A stretch of 64,000 nucleotides of DNA from JBMOOG01 sp049324535 (GTDB lineage Bacteria; Pseudomonadota; Alphaproteobacteria; Rhodobacterales; Rhodobacteraceae): NCBI GenBank assembly GCA_049324535.1, contig JBMOOG010000017.1:1-64000 (forward strand). The letters run 5' to 3'. The position numbers and the translations under genes were made by a program. Under the pieces are notes generated by a model, which did not search any database, had not been told where the DNA came from, and saw nothing but the letters and a program-made list of their open reading frames with translations. Each line of letters starts with the position of its first letter. The first letter of the stretch is position 1. Below, piece after piece: positions 42,459-51,276 of this stretch.

Positions 42459-45400
42459 TTATTGTTTCCGGGCGGGGCGCGGCGATCCGGCAGTACTGCC
42501 GCCTTTCGCGGCACGCCCCGGCGACTCGGGGGCGGGCGGACGCGGACCGGCGGCCTTTTCGGCCAGGTCCTTCGCGATCTGGAAGGCGCCCTTGATCCGC
42601 TCGGCGTCCGAGGAGAAGGCGCGCGCGATCACCAGCCGGTTGTCCTTGATGCGGGCCTGCCCGGCCTGCGCCTGAAGGTATTCCACCAGTCCGGCCGGAT
42701 TGGCGAACCGATCCTGGAGGAACTGGACGGTGGCGCCCTTGGGTCCGATGTCGAGCCGCGCGATCCCGGCGCGCCGACAGGCGCCCTTGACGCGAACGAC
42801 CAGAAGCAAGGTGTTGACCTCGCGCGGCAATTCCCCGAACCGGTCGATCAGCTCCGCGGCAAAGCCCTCGAGCTCGACCTTGGTCGAGAGCGACGAGAGC
42901 CGCCGGTAGAGCCCGAGCCGCACGTCGAGGTCCGGCACATAGGTGTCGGGGATCAGCACCGGCACGCCGAGGTTGATCTGCGGCGACCAGTCGCCGTCGG
43001 TCTCGGCCACAGCCAGATCGCCGGCCTTGAGCCGCGCGATCGTTTCCTCGAGCATCTGCTGGTAGAGTTCGTAGCCCACTTCCTTGATGTGGCCGGACTG
43101 CTCCTCGCCCAGAAGGTTGCCGGCCCCGCGCAGGTCGAGATCCTGCGAGGCGAGCGAGAACCCCGCCCCGAGACTGTCGAGCGAACCGAGCAGCCGCAAC
43201 CGCTTTTCCGCGTTCGGCGTCAGCGGGTTGCGCGGCTTTGTTGTCAGGTAGCAATAGGCGCGGACCTTGGCGCGCCCGACCCGCCCCCGGATCTGGTAGA
43301 GCTGCGACAGCCCGAACATGTCGGCGCGGTGGACGATCATGGTGTTGGCGGTCGGGATGTCGAGACCGGATTCGACGATGGTCGTGGCCAGCAGCACGTC
43401 GTATTTGCCGTCGTAGAAGGCGTTCATCCGGTCGTCGAGCTCGCCCGCCGCCATCTGGCCGTGCGCCACCACAACGCTCACCTCGGGTACATGGCTGCGC
43501 AGGAACTCCTCGATCTCGGGCAGGTCGCTGATGCGGGGCACCACGTAGAAGGACTGGCCGCCGCGGAATCGCTCGCGCAGGAGCGCCTCGCGGATCGTCA
43601 CCGCGTCGAACTCGCTCACATAGGTGCGGATCGCCAGCCGGTCGACCGGGGGCGTCGCGATGATCGACAGATCCCGCACCCCCGACAGCGACAGTTGCAG
43701 CGTGCGCGGGATCGGCGTCGCGGTCAGGGTCAGGACGTGGATTTCCGAGCGCAGCTCCTTGAGGCGCTCCTTGTGGGCGACGCCGAAATGCTGTTCCTCG
43801 TCAATGACAAGAAGGCCGAGGTTGAAGAACCGCACCCCCTTGGCCAGCACCGCATGGGTGCCCACTACGATGTCCACGGTCCCCTCGGCCAGACCCTGCC
43901 GCGTGCGGTCGGCATCGCGCGCCGAGACGAAGCGCGACAGCGGCCGCACCTCGATCCCGGTGCCGCGGAACCGCTCCGAAAAGGTGCGGAAATGCTGGCG
44001 TGCGAGAAGCGTGGTCGGCGCGATCACCGCCACCTGCGCGCCGGACTGCACGGCGACGAAGGCCGCGCGCATGGCAACCTCGGTCTTGCCGAAGCCCACG
44101 TCGCCCACCACCAGCCGGTCCATCGGCCGGCCCGCGCGCAGGTCCGCGACCACATCGGCGATGGCCGAAAGCTGGTCGTCGGTCTCCTGATAGGGAAAGC
44201 GCGCCGCGAAGGCGTCCCATTCATGATGCGGCGCCTCCATGATCGGGGCCGCCCGCAAGAGCCGCTCGGCCGCGATCCGCATCAGCCGGTCGGCGATCTG
44301 GCGGATGCGTTCCTTGAGCCGCGCCTTCTTGGCCTGCCAGGCGCCGCCGCCGAGCTTGTCGAGAAGCCCCTCCTCGTGGCCGTAGCGCGACAGAAGCTCG
44401 ATGTTCTCGACCGGCAGGAACAGCCGGTCGCCGCCGGCGTATTCCAGCGCCACGCATTCATGCGGCGCGCCGAGCGCGGTGATGGTCTCAAGCCCCTTGT
44501 AGCGCCCGACCCCGTGCTCGACATGCACCACCAGATCGCCCGGCGACAGCGACTGCGCCTCGGTCAGGAAGTTGTCGGCGCGCCGGCGCTTGCGGGCGGA
44601 CCGGATCAGCCGCTCGCCCAGCACGTCCTGTTCGGAGATCACGGTCAGGCCCTCGGCCTCGAAGCCGTGCTCGAGCGGCCAGACAGCGAGCGACAGGCCC
44701 GAGGTGCCCACGTCGCGGATGTCGCGCGCAAGCCGCGCGCCGGTCAGACCCTCGTCCTCGATCAGCCCCTTCAGCCGCTCGCGGGCGCCGTCCGAGTAGC
44801 TCGCGACCACCACGGCGCCCTGCCGCAGGCGCGTCTGAACGTGATCGACCAGTGCCTTGAAGAGGCTCACGTTTTCCAGTTGCCTCTCTGGCGCGAAATT
44901 GCGCCCGATCCGCCCGCCTGCGTCCAGAGCCCCCGGCCCGGTCGGCTGGGGCAGCACCGAGAGCTGCACCGTGCGCCGCCCCGCGAGCGCCGCGTCCCAG
45001 GCGGTCTCGTCCAGGTAGAGAAGCCCCGGCGGGCAGGGCTTGTAGACCGAATCCACCCGGTCGCGCCGGCCCATCGCCTCGCGCCGCGCGTCGTAGGCAT
45101 CGTCCACCGCCTCCCACCGCGCCAGCCGCGCCGGCGCGGTCTGGTCGTCGAGCATGACCGTGGCCTCGGGCACGTAGTCGAAGAGCGTCTCGAGCCGGTC
45201 GTGGAAGAAGGGCAGCCAGTGCTCCATGCCCGAATGCTTGCGCCCGGCGCTCACCGCCTCGTAGAGCGGATCGTCGGTGCCGGCCGCGCCGAACTCGAGC
45301 CGGTAGTTCTGGCGGAACCGGGTGATGGCGGCCTCGTCGAGGATGACCTCCGAAACCGGCGCGAGTTCCACGGCGGTCAGCTTTTCGGTGGTGCGCTGTG

Positions 45401-45980
45401 TGGCCGCGTCGAACCGGCGCGCGCCTTCCAGCACGTCCCCGAAGAGGTCGAGCCGCACCGGACCGCCGGACCCCGGCGGATAGATGTCGATGATGCCGCC
45501 GCGGATGGCGTAGTCGCCCGGCTCGGACACGGTCGGGGTCTGCGCGAACCCGGCGCGGGCGAGGTAGGCGCGCAGCGCCCCCTCGTCCACCCGCCCGCCG
45601 ACCTTGGCCCGGAAGGCCGCCTCGCGCACCACGGCGCGGGCGGGCAGCCGCTGGGTCGCGGCGTTGAGCGTGGTGAGCAGCACGAACGGCCCGGGGACCC
45701 CGTGCGACAGCGCCGCCAGCGTCGCCATCCGTGCGGCCGACACGTCCGGGTTGGGCGAGACGCGGTCATAGGGCAGGCAGTCCCAGGCCGGGAAGGTCAG
45801 CACCACCGCCTCGGGCGCCATGAAGGCGAGCGCGGCGCGCATCTCCTCCATGCGCTTGTCGTCGCGCGCGACATGCACCACCTGCCCCGCCGAGGCGAGT
45901 TCGCGCGCGACGAGCCGGGCGTCGAACCCCTCGGGGGCGCCGGAAAGCAGGATGTGCCGCGGATCGCGCAAAGCGGTCAT
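42459..45980 (-). CDS. mfd: Transcription-repair coupling factor
   Basis: 1173 aa, normal length. N-terminal UvrB-like damage-recognition part ('LLSGAPEGFDARLVARELAS' to about 350), an RNA-polymerase-interaction CarD-like domain ('LSPGDLVVHVEHGVGRYKGL', about 490-560), helicase motor with Walker A 'VVGDVGFGKTEVAMRAAFVA' and DEEQHFGV, 'LTATPIPRTLQLSLSGVRDL', then the TRG motif region and C-terminal inhibitory domain. It removes stalled RNA polymerase at lesions and recruits UvrA. It runs opposite to the hemB gene. Confidence 0.97.
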   Translation of the reverse strand: MTALRDPRHILLSGAPEGFDARLVARELASAGQVVHVARDDKRMEEMRAALAFMAPEAVVLTFPAWDCLPYDRVSPNPDVSAARMATLAALSHGVPGPFVLLTTLNAATQRLPARAVVREAAFRAKVGGRVDEGALRAYLARAGFAQTPTVSEPGDYAIRGGIIDIYPPGSGGPVRLDLFGDVLEGARRFDAATQRTTEKLTAVELAPVSEVILDEAAITRFRQNYRLEFGAAGTDDPLYEAVSAGRKHSGMEHWLPFFHDRLETLFDYVPEATVMLDDQTAPARLARWEAVDDAYDARREAMGRRDRVDSVYKPCPPGLLYLDETAWDAALAGRRTVQLSVLPQPTGPGALDAGGRIGRNFAPERQLENVSLFKALVDHVQTRLRQGAVVVASYSDGARERLKGLIEDEGLTGARLARDIRDVGTSGLSLAVWPLEHGFEAEGLTVISEQDVLGERLIRSARKRRRADNFLTEAQSLSPGDLVVHVEHGVGRYKGLETITALGAPHECVALEYAGGDRLFLPVENIELLSRYGHEEGLLDKLGGGAWQAKKARLKERIRQIADRLMRIAAERLLRAAPIMEAPHHEWDAFAARFPYQETDDQLSAIADVVADLRAGRPMDRLVVGDVGFGKTEVAMRAAFVAVQSGAQVAVIAPTTLLARQHFRTFSERFRGTGIEVRPLSRFVSARDADRTRQGLAEGTVDIVVGTHAVLAKGVRFFNLGLLVIDEEQHFGVAHKERLKELRSEIHVLTLTATPIPRTLQLSLSGVRDLSIIATPPVDRLAIRTYVSEFDAVTIREALLRERFRGGQSFYVVPRISDLPEIEEFLRSHVPEVSVVVAHGQMAAGELDDRMNAFYDGKYDVLLATTIVESGLDIPTANTMIVHRADMFGLSQLYQIRGRVGRAKVRAYCYLTTKPRNPLTPNAEKRLRLLGSLDSLGAGFSLASQDLDLRGAGNLLGEEQSGHIKEVGYELYQQMLEETIARLKAGDLAVAETDGDWSPQINLGVPVLIPDTYVPDLDVRLGLYRRLSSLSTKVELEGFAAELIDRFGELPREVNTLLLVVRVKGACRRAGIARLDIGPKGATVQFLQDRFANPAGLVEYLQAQAGQARIKDNRLVIARAFSSDAERIKGAFQIAKDLAEKAAGPRPPAPESPGRAAKGGSTAGSPRPARKQ

Positions 45981-45995
45981 GCCCCCCTGCCCCGT

Positions 45996-46520
45996 CTAGC
46001 CGAGGATCGAGACGTTGTAGTTCTGGAGCATCCCCCAGAAGGCGGTGACGAAGATCGACACCATGCCGATCACCTGCACCCAGACCCGGTGCCGCCAGAG
46101 GATGCGGTGCAGCGCGTCGTCCCGCGGCTGGTCGGCCTCGATCCGGTGCGCGAGGCGCACGGTCAGAAGCCCCACGACCGACAGCGGGGCCATGATGAGC
46201 ACCAGCGCCTGCGCGAATTCGACGTGGTAGACGAAGCCGAGCAGCAGCAGCACGCACAGGACGAACGCCACACCCGAAATGACCCAGACCCCGGCGACCC
46301 GGGTGATGTAGAGCACACGGTGCGTGGCGGCCCGCACCATGTCCTCGAGGTCGATTTCGGCCTGACCGCCGAGCCGGCGGGCGCGCATCACCATGTCGAA
46401 GGGCACGCCCATGATCCAGTGCGAGGCCCGGCTCCAGGTCACGGCCAGCGCGATCCAGTACCACAGGTTGGAGAAGGACCGCATGTCGATGAGATCGAAG
46501 ATGGTCCGTGTCCAGTCCAA
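45996..46520 (-). CDS. Membrane protein, 'component of SufBCD complex'-type annotation
   Basis: 174 aa with about four membrane segments ('NLWYWIALAVTWS', 'VLYITRVAGVWVISGVAFVL', 'ALVLIMAPLSVVGLLTVRLA', 'VWVQVIGMVSIFVTAFWGML'). The opening 'DWTRTIFDLIDMRSF' is the hallmark of a Rhodobacterales family often labelled 'component of SufBCD complex'; I know no experiment supporting that label. No suf genes are nearby. TTG at 46520 with CAGGAG seven bases upstream is the best start; there is no ATG in this frame at that point. It precedes mfd by 15 bases. Confidence 0.72.
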   Translation of the reverse strand: MDWTRTIFDLIDMRSFSNLWYWIALAVTWSRASHWIMGVPFDMVMRARRLGGQAEIDLEDMVRAATHRVLYITRVAGVWVISGVAFVLCVLLLLGFVYHVEFAQALVLIMAPLSVVGLLTVRLAHRIEADQPRDDALHRILWRHRVWVQVIGMVSIFVTAFWGMLQNYNVSILG

Positions 46521-46655
46521 ATCATGCTCCTGCGGGTCCGGGCGGCCGATGGGGCGGACCCTAGCCGTGCGCTGCGGCGGTTTCCACCCTTGAGACCGCC
46601 GCGAAAGCGTGTAACCCGTAGCAGAGCGCCCGCCAAGAGCCAGCCGGAGCCCGCC

Positions 46656-47660
46656 ATGTCGCGTCATCCCCATCATCACGCCCCCTTCCCCGCCGGGCGT
46701 TTCCGCCGGTTGCGGCGCACCGCGGCGCTGCGCGACCTGATGCAGGAGCACCGCCTGTCGGTGAAGGACCTGATCTGGCCGGTGTTCGTGACCGACGTGC
46801 CGGGCGCGGATGCGCCGGTGCCCTCGATGCCGGGGGTGGTGCGCCGCACCGTCGAGGGCGCGGTCCGCGCGGCCGAAGAGGCCGCGATGGTCGGGATCCC
46901 GGCGCTCTGCCTCTTTCCCTACACCGATCCCGCCCTGCGCACCGAGGATTGCGCCGAGGCCTGGAACCCCGACAACCTGTCGAACCGGGCCGTGCGCGCG
47001 ATCAAGGCGGCGGTGCCCGAGATCGCGGTGATGACCGATGTCGCGCTCGACCCCTACAACGCCAACGGCCATGACGGTCTCGTGCGCGACGGCGTGATCC
47101 TGAACGACGAGACCATCGAGGCGCTGGTGCGCATGGCGATCGCGCAGGCCGAGGCCGGGGCCGACATTCTGGGCCCTTCGGACATGATGGACGGGCGGAT
47201 CGGGGCGATGCGCGCCGCGCTCGAACGCGCCGGCCACAAGGATGTGGCGATCCTGAGCTACGCGGCGAAATACGCCTCGAGCTTCTACGGGCCCTTCCGT
47301 GACGCGGTGGGGGCGTCGGGGCGTCTGGTGGGCGACAAGAAGACCTATCAGATGAATCCCGGCAATTCCGACGAGGCGCTGCGGCTGGTGGCGCGCGATC
47401 TGGCCGAAGGCGCGGACATGGTGATGGTCAAGCCGGGGCTGCCCTATCTGGACATCTGCCGGCGGGTGAAGGAGACGTTCGGCGCGCCGACCTACGCCTA
47501 TCAGGTGTCGGGCGAATACGCGATGCTCAAGGGCGCGGTGCTCAACGGCTGGCTTTCCGAGGCCGCGATCCTCGAAAGCCTTCTGGCCTTCAAGCGGGCC
47601 GGCTGCGACGGGATCCTCACCTATTTCGCGCCCGATGCGGCGCGGGCGCTGGCCGACTAG
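46656..47660 (+). CDS. hemB: Delta-aminolevulinic acid dehydratase (porphobilinogen synthase)
   Basis: 334 aa. Condenses two 5-aminolevulinate molecules to porphobilinogen in tetrapyrrole synthesis. Signatures: 'DLIWPVFVTDVPGADAPVPS', 'VMTDVALDPYNANGHDGLVR', 'GADILGPSDMMDGRIGAMRA', first Schiff-base Lys in 'ILSYAAKYASSFYGPFRDAV', and second in 'MVMVKPGLPYLDICRRVKET'. There is no Cys-rich zinc motif, so the Mg-dependent type is likely. ATG at 46656; the region 46521-46655 is a divergent promoter with the membrane-protein gene. Confidence 0.97.
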   Translation: MSRHPHHHAPFPAGRFRRLRRTAALRDLMQEHRLSVKDLIWPVFVTDVPGADAPVPSMPGVVRRTVEGAVRAAEEAAMVGIPALCLFPYTDPALRTEDCAEAWNPDNLSNRAVRAIKAAVPEIAVMTDVALDPYNANGHDGLVRDGVILNDETIEALVRMAIAQAEAGADILGPSDMMDGRIGAMRAALERAGHKDVAILSYAAKYASSFYGPFRDAVGASGRLVGDKKTYQMNPGNSDEALRLVARDLAEGADMVMVKPGLPYLDICRRVKETFGAPTYAYQVSGEYAMLKGAVLNGWLSEAAILESLLAFKRAGCDGILTYFAPDAARALAD

Positions 47661-47695
47661 GCGCAGCGCCCGGGGCCGTCCCCTCCGCCGATCCG

Positions 47696-48307
47696 TCAGC
47701 CCTGCCCGGCGATCGCCCGCACGATCGCGGTCATCGCGAGCATTCCCGGATCGTCCATGCCGATGGTCCGGTCGCCGAAGATGCGCGCGCGGCCGACCGT
47801 CGCGGGACGGTCGCGCAGGTTGCGCTGCGCCGCCTCGGCCCCGGCGATGGCGGCCGAGGCGATCTTCGCGGGATCGGTCAGCCCCGCCGTGGCCCCCGCG
47901 ACCGCGTCGAGGCTGTCGAGCACGGTCTTGCCGCCGAGTTCCGCCTTGCCGCGCGCCTGCATCGCGTCTCGGGCGGCCGCGACCAGCGCCGAGGTTTCGG
48001 ACGGCTCGACCGCCTCGCGTCCCTTCAGCGCCTTGGCCATGGCCATGAGCCCGGTCGCCATGAGCGTGCCGTAGGACGACCCGGAGGTGCGGGTGAAGGC
48101 CTGCGCGCAGGCCAGAAGCGCCTGGCCGAGATCGGCGGGCAGGCCGGGCGCAAGCTCGTCCACCGCCGCGGTTCCGCGCGCCAGCGTCACCCCGAGGTCC
48201 CCGTCGCCAAGCGCCCCGTCGGCGGCGTTCAGCGCATCGAACTCGCGCGCCATCGCCTCCTTCAGGCGTGCGGCCGCCCCGCGCAGGTCGGCAACCGTCC
48301 AGCTCAT
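47696..48307 (-). CDS. dhaL: Dihydroxyacetone-type kinase, subunit DhaL
   Basis: 203 aa. The ADP/Mg-binding acidic loop is 'ALNAADGALGDGDLGVTLAR' with the Asp cluster GDGD near residue 30-35, followed by 'TSGSSYGTLMATGLMAMAKA', 'LGGKTVLDSLDAVAGATAGL' and 'DPGMLAMTAIVRAI'. It donates phosphate to the ketose held by DhaK. No DhaM-type PTS protein is adjacent, so the phosphate donor may be ATP. It overlaps dhaK by four bases and is the last gene of the ten-gene operon. Confidence 0.92.
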   Translation of the reverse strand: MSWTVADLRGAAARLKEAMAREFDALNAADGALGDGDLGVTLARGTAAVDELAPGLPADLGQALLACAQAFTRTSGSSYGTLMATGLMAMAKALKGREAVEPSETSALVAAARDAMQARGKAELGGKTVLDSLDAVAGATAGLTDPAKIASAAIAGAEAAQRNLRDRPATVGRARIFGDRTIGMDDPGMLAMTAIVRAIAGQG

Positions 48308-49305
48308 CGCACGCTCCAGAACGCGCAGTCGCAGGGCGCCTTGAGAAGCGCCTCGAGCTCGGCGTCGAGCTTGCAGAGCGTGAAGGACACGCCCGCCATC
48401 TCCATCGAGGTCGCGTAGCGCCCGACCAGCGGCATGACGATGCTGGCCCCCGTCGCCTCGAGCCGCGCCTTGACCACGCGGTAGAGGATGTAGAGCTCTT
48501 CGGGCGGGGTCGCGCCGAGCGAGTTCACCATCACCGACACCCGGTCCCCCTTCGCAAGCGGCATGTCGGCAAGAAGCCGGTCCATCATCTCGCCGGCAAT
48601 GGCGTCGGCCGGGCGCAGCTTGTCGCGCCAGACCCCCGGCTCGCCGTGGATGCCCATGCCCATCTCCATCTCGTCCTCGCCGATCTGGAAGGTGGGCCGG
48701 CCGGCCTGCGGCACCGTGCAGGGCGAGAGCGCCGCGCCCACCGACCGGCAGGCGTCGGCGGCCTTCTGCGCCACCGCCGTCACCGCGTCGAGATCGCGGC
48801 CTTCCTCGGCCGCCGCGCCCGCGATCTTGAAGGCATAGACCATGCCGGCCACGCCGCGGCGCTTGGCGGCCTCGGCCGGGGGTGCGCTGGCGATGTCGTC
48901 GGCGAGGATCACGGTGGTGCAGCGGATGTCCTCGAACTCGACCAGATCCCCGGCCATGTCGAAGTTCATGATGTCGCCGCCGTAATTGCCGTAAAGCCGG
49001 AGCACCCCCGCGCCCTGGTCGGCGGCGCGGATCGCGTCGGCCATCTGTTCGGCCGAGGGGCTGGCGAACACGTCCCCGATGGCGCAGGCGTCTAGGAGCC
49101 CCGGGCCGACATAGCCGGTGAAGACCGGCAGATGCCCCGAGCCCCCGCCCGAGACGATGCCGACCTTGCCCTTGCGCCCCGGCGTTGCCCGGGCGACCAC
49201 CCGGCCGCTGTCGCCATGCAGGCGGTAGAACTCCGGATGCGCCGCCGTCAGACCGGCCAGCATCTCGTCGACGTAATCGGCTGGGTTGTTCAGGATCTTT
49301 TTCAT
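48304..49305 (-). CDS. dhaK: Dihydroxyacetone-type kinase, subunit DhaK
   Basis: 333 aa. The family core is present: 'GIVSGGGSGHLPVFTGYVGP' (glycine-rich, His equivalent to E. coli His56), 'LYGNYGGDIMNFDMAGDLVE' (Asp109 equivalent) and 'EMEMGMGIHGEPGVWRDKLR' with the substrate-binding His of IHGEPG near residue 220. The usual GSGHEPAH is GSGHLPVF here, so this is a divergent branch that may take another small ketose such as erythrulose; the mycobacterial L- and D-erythrulose kinases show that the family does this. It is preceded by two ABC permease genes in the same operon. Confidence 0.92.
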   Translation of the reverse strand: MKKILNNPADYVDEMLAGLTAAHPEFYRLHGDSGRVVARATPGRKGKVGIVSGGGSGHLPVFTGYVGPGLLDACAIGDVFASPSAEQMADAIRAADQGAGVLRLYGNYGGDIMNFDMAGDLVEFEDIRCTTVILADDIASAPPAEAAKRRGVAGMVYAFKIAGAAAEEGRDLDAVTAVAQKAADACRSVGAALSPCTVPQAGRPTFQIGEDEMEMGMGIHGEPGVWRDKLRPADAIAGEMMDRLLADMPLAKGDRVSVMVNSLGATPPEELYILYRVVKARLEATGASIVMPLVGRYATSMEMAGVSFTLCKLDAELEALLKAPCDCAFWSVR

Positions 49306-49316
49306 CGGAGTCCCCT

Positions 49317-50282
49317 TCAGGTCCGGCCGCGGGCGGCGCCGCGGGTGTTGACGATCATCACGAAGATCAGCAGCGCGCCCCAGATCAGTTCGCGCGAGAA
49401 GGTCGAGACCTCGAGCATGTTGAGACCCGAGGACAGGAACTGCATGGCCAGCACCGCCAGCACCACGCCGACGATGCGCCCGTAGCCGCCATAGGGGTTG
49501 ACGCCACCGAGCACCGCGATCAGGACCGCGAGAAGCAGGTAGCTTGACCCGTAGTCGGCCTTGGCGGAATTGGCGCGGCTCATCACCACCTGCCCGGCAA
49601 TGGCGGCCAGAACCCCCGACAGGAGATAGACGCGCAGCAGCAGCGACGGGATGTTCATCGCGGCGAAGCGTGCGGCCAGCGGGTTGGCGCCGTACATCTG
49701 CACGCGGATTCCGAACCCGGTGCGCCCGAGCAGATAGGCAAGCCCCGCCGCCAGCAGGAGGAAGAGCACGAGCGGCGCCGGAATGCCGAGGACGCTCGCG
49801 TTGCCGATCCAGGCCGCGGCCGGCGGCAGGCCCATGACCGCGCTCCCCTTGGTCAGCGCGATCGCCAGCCCGGTGAAGATCAGCCCCGATCCGAGCGTCG
49901 CGAGTATCGGCGGCAGCGCGAGCCAGGCGATGAGGACCCCGTTCAGAAGGCCCGCCGCCAGCCCGACCGCCAGGGCCGCGGCCAGCGCCGGTGCGAACTG
50001 GGCGTTGTCGCCGCCCGACATCAGGAGCGCGGCCACCACCGCCGAGAGGTTGGCGATGCCCACCACCGAAAGGTCGATGCCGCCCGTAAGCATGGTCACG
50101 GTCATCGCCAGCGCGAGAATGGCGAACTCGGGGAACTGGAACGCCATCGAGGTCATGTTCTGCAGCGACAGGAACTTGTCCGGCGAGGCGATCGCCATCG
50201 CCACGAAGACGACCACGGCGATCACGGCGAGCCGGCCCTCGGTCGATCCGGTCAGTCGGGCAAGTGCGGTTTCGGTCTTCAT
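49317..50282 (-). CDS. Sugar ABC transporter permease 2 (RbsC/LsrD-like)
   Basis: 321 aa with 8-10 helices. 'TMLTGGIDLSVVGIANLSAV' is the BPD_transp_2 signature, then 'LGSGLIFTGLAIALTKGSAV', 'GFGIRVQMYGANPLAARFAA' and 'LLLAVLIAVLGGVNPYGGYG'. It differs clearly from the other permease (50290-51276), so the channel is a heterodimer, as in LsrC/LsrD rather than the RbsC homodimer. Seven bases separate it from the first permease. Confidence 0.92.
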   Translation of the reverse strand: MKTETALARLTGSTEGRLAVIAVVVFVAMAIASPDKFLSLQNMTSMAFQFPEFAILALAMTVTMLTGGIDLSVVGIANLSAVVAALLMSGGDNAQFAPALAAALAVGLAAGLLNGVLIAWLALPPILATLGSGLIFTGLAIALTKGSAVMGLPPAAAWIGNASVLGIPAPLVLFLLLAAGLAYLLGRTGFGIRVQMYGANPLAARFAAMNIPSLLLRVYLLSGVLAAIAGQVVMSRANSAKADYGSSYLLLAVLIAVLGGVNPYGGYGRIVGVVLAVLAMQFLSSGLNMLEVSTFSRELIWGALLIFVMIVNTRGAARGRT

Positions 50283-50289
50283 GGGAACC

Positions 50290-51276
50290 TCAGGCGGAAC
50301 GGGCGGCGGCGCGCTTGGCCTGCCAGGCCGGCAGGCCGGTGCCGATCAGGATCAGGAGGCCGATGGCCACGCTCTGCCAGGTGGCGGGGATGCCGATCAC
50401 CACCAGGCTGTTGCGGACCAGAACGATGAGCGCGACGCCGAGCACCGTGCCGGTCAGCGTCCCGTGTCCGCCGGCCAGGCGCGCCCCGCCCAGAACGACG
50501 GCCGCGATCACCGAAAGCTCGAGCCCCACGAGATCGAAGGGATTGGCCACCCGCGCCATCGAGGCGTGGATGATCCCGGCGAGCCCGGCGAGCGCGCCCA
50601 CATAGACGTAGACGAAGGCCTGAACGGCGCGGACCGGAATCCCGATCCGGCGGGCGCTTTCGGCCGACCCGCCGATCGCCACGATGGCGCGGCCAAGCAT
50701 GGTCCGGTGCAGGATCACCCAGGTCACGCCGATGACGATCAGCGTGGCGAGGAAGGTCGCGTGCAGCGAATAGAACGACCCGTCGGCGTTCTCGCCGCGC
50801 AGGATCATCGTGCGCCCGATCTCGCGCATGCCGGGGGGCAGCGTGGTGATCTGCTTCTGTCCGATGAAGGTCAGCATGAAGCCGCGGAAGATCGACAGCG
50901 TCCCGAGCGTGACGATCAGCGTGGGCAGCCCGAACCCCGCGATGAAGACCGCGTTGATCCCGCCGAGCGCCGCGCCGATGCCCATGCCGATCAGGATCGC
51001 CCCCCACCAGGGCACCCAGGGCGCCACCGCGTTCAGCGTCATCGCGGTCACATACATGGTGAAGGCCGCAATCGCGGTGAAGCTCACGTCGATGCCGCCG
51101 GAGATCAGCACCAGCATCACCGCGACCGCGAAGATCGTGAGCGTGATCCCCCCGCGCATGAGGTCGAGGGCCGTCGGCAGCGACAGGAAGTTCGGATCGC
51201 GGAAGGCCGCAAGCGCGCAGAAGCCGATGATGACCAGCGCGACGAGGGATTCGTTTCGGGACAGGAGTGCCTTCAT
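50290..51276 (-). CDS. Sugar ABC transporter permease 1 (RbsC/LsrC-like)
   Basis: 328 aa membrane protein. The signature 'VMLVLISGGIDVSFTAIAAF' is followed by 'IVTLGTLSIFRGFMLTFIGQ', 'RAIVAIGGSAESARRIGIPV' and 'ELSVIAAVVLGGARLAGGHG'. ATG at 51276 overlaps the ATPase stop (ATGA). It forms the pore with the second permease. A longer frame upstream lies inside the ATPase gene and is not real. Confidence 0.93.
   Translation of the reverse strand: MKALLSRNESLVALVIIGFCALAAFRDPNFLSLPTALDLMRGGITLTIFAVAVMLVLISGGIDVSFTAIAAFTMYVTAMTLNAVAPWVPWWGAILIGMGIGAALGGINAVFIAGFGLPTLIVTLGTLSIFRGFMLTFIGQKQITTLPPGMREIGRTMILRGENADGSFYSLHATFLATLIVIGVTWVILHRTMLGRAIVAIGGSAESARRIGIPVRAVQAFVYVYVGALAGLAGIIHASMARVANPFDLVGLELSVIAAVVLGGARLAGGHGTLTGTVLGVALIVLVRNSLVVIGIPATWQSVAIGLLILIGTGLPAWQAKRAAARSA

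Noticed and set aside
42444..46655. Very long open frame on the plus strand opposite mfd, continuing into hemB
   Set aside because: It is the antisense of mfd in a codon phase that lacks stops because of high GC. It is rich in Arg, His, Gly and Pro with no domain, while mfd is complete on the other strand. Only the hemB part from 46656 is real.
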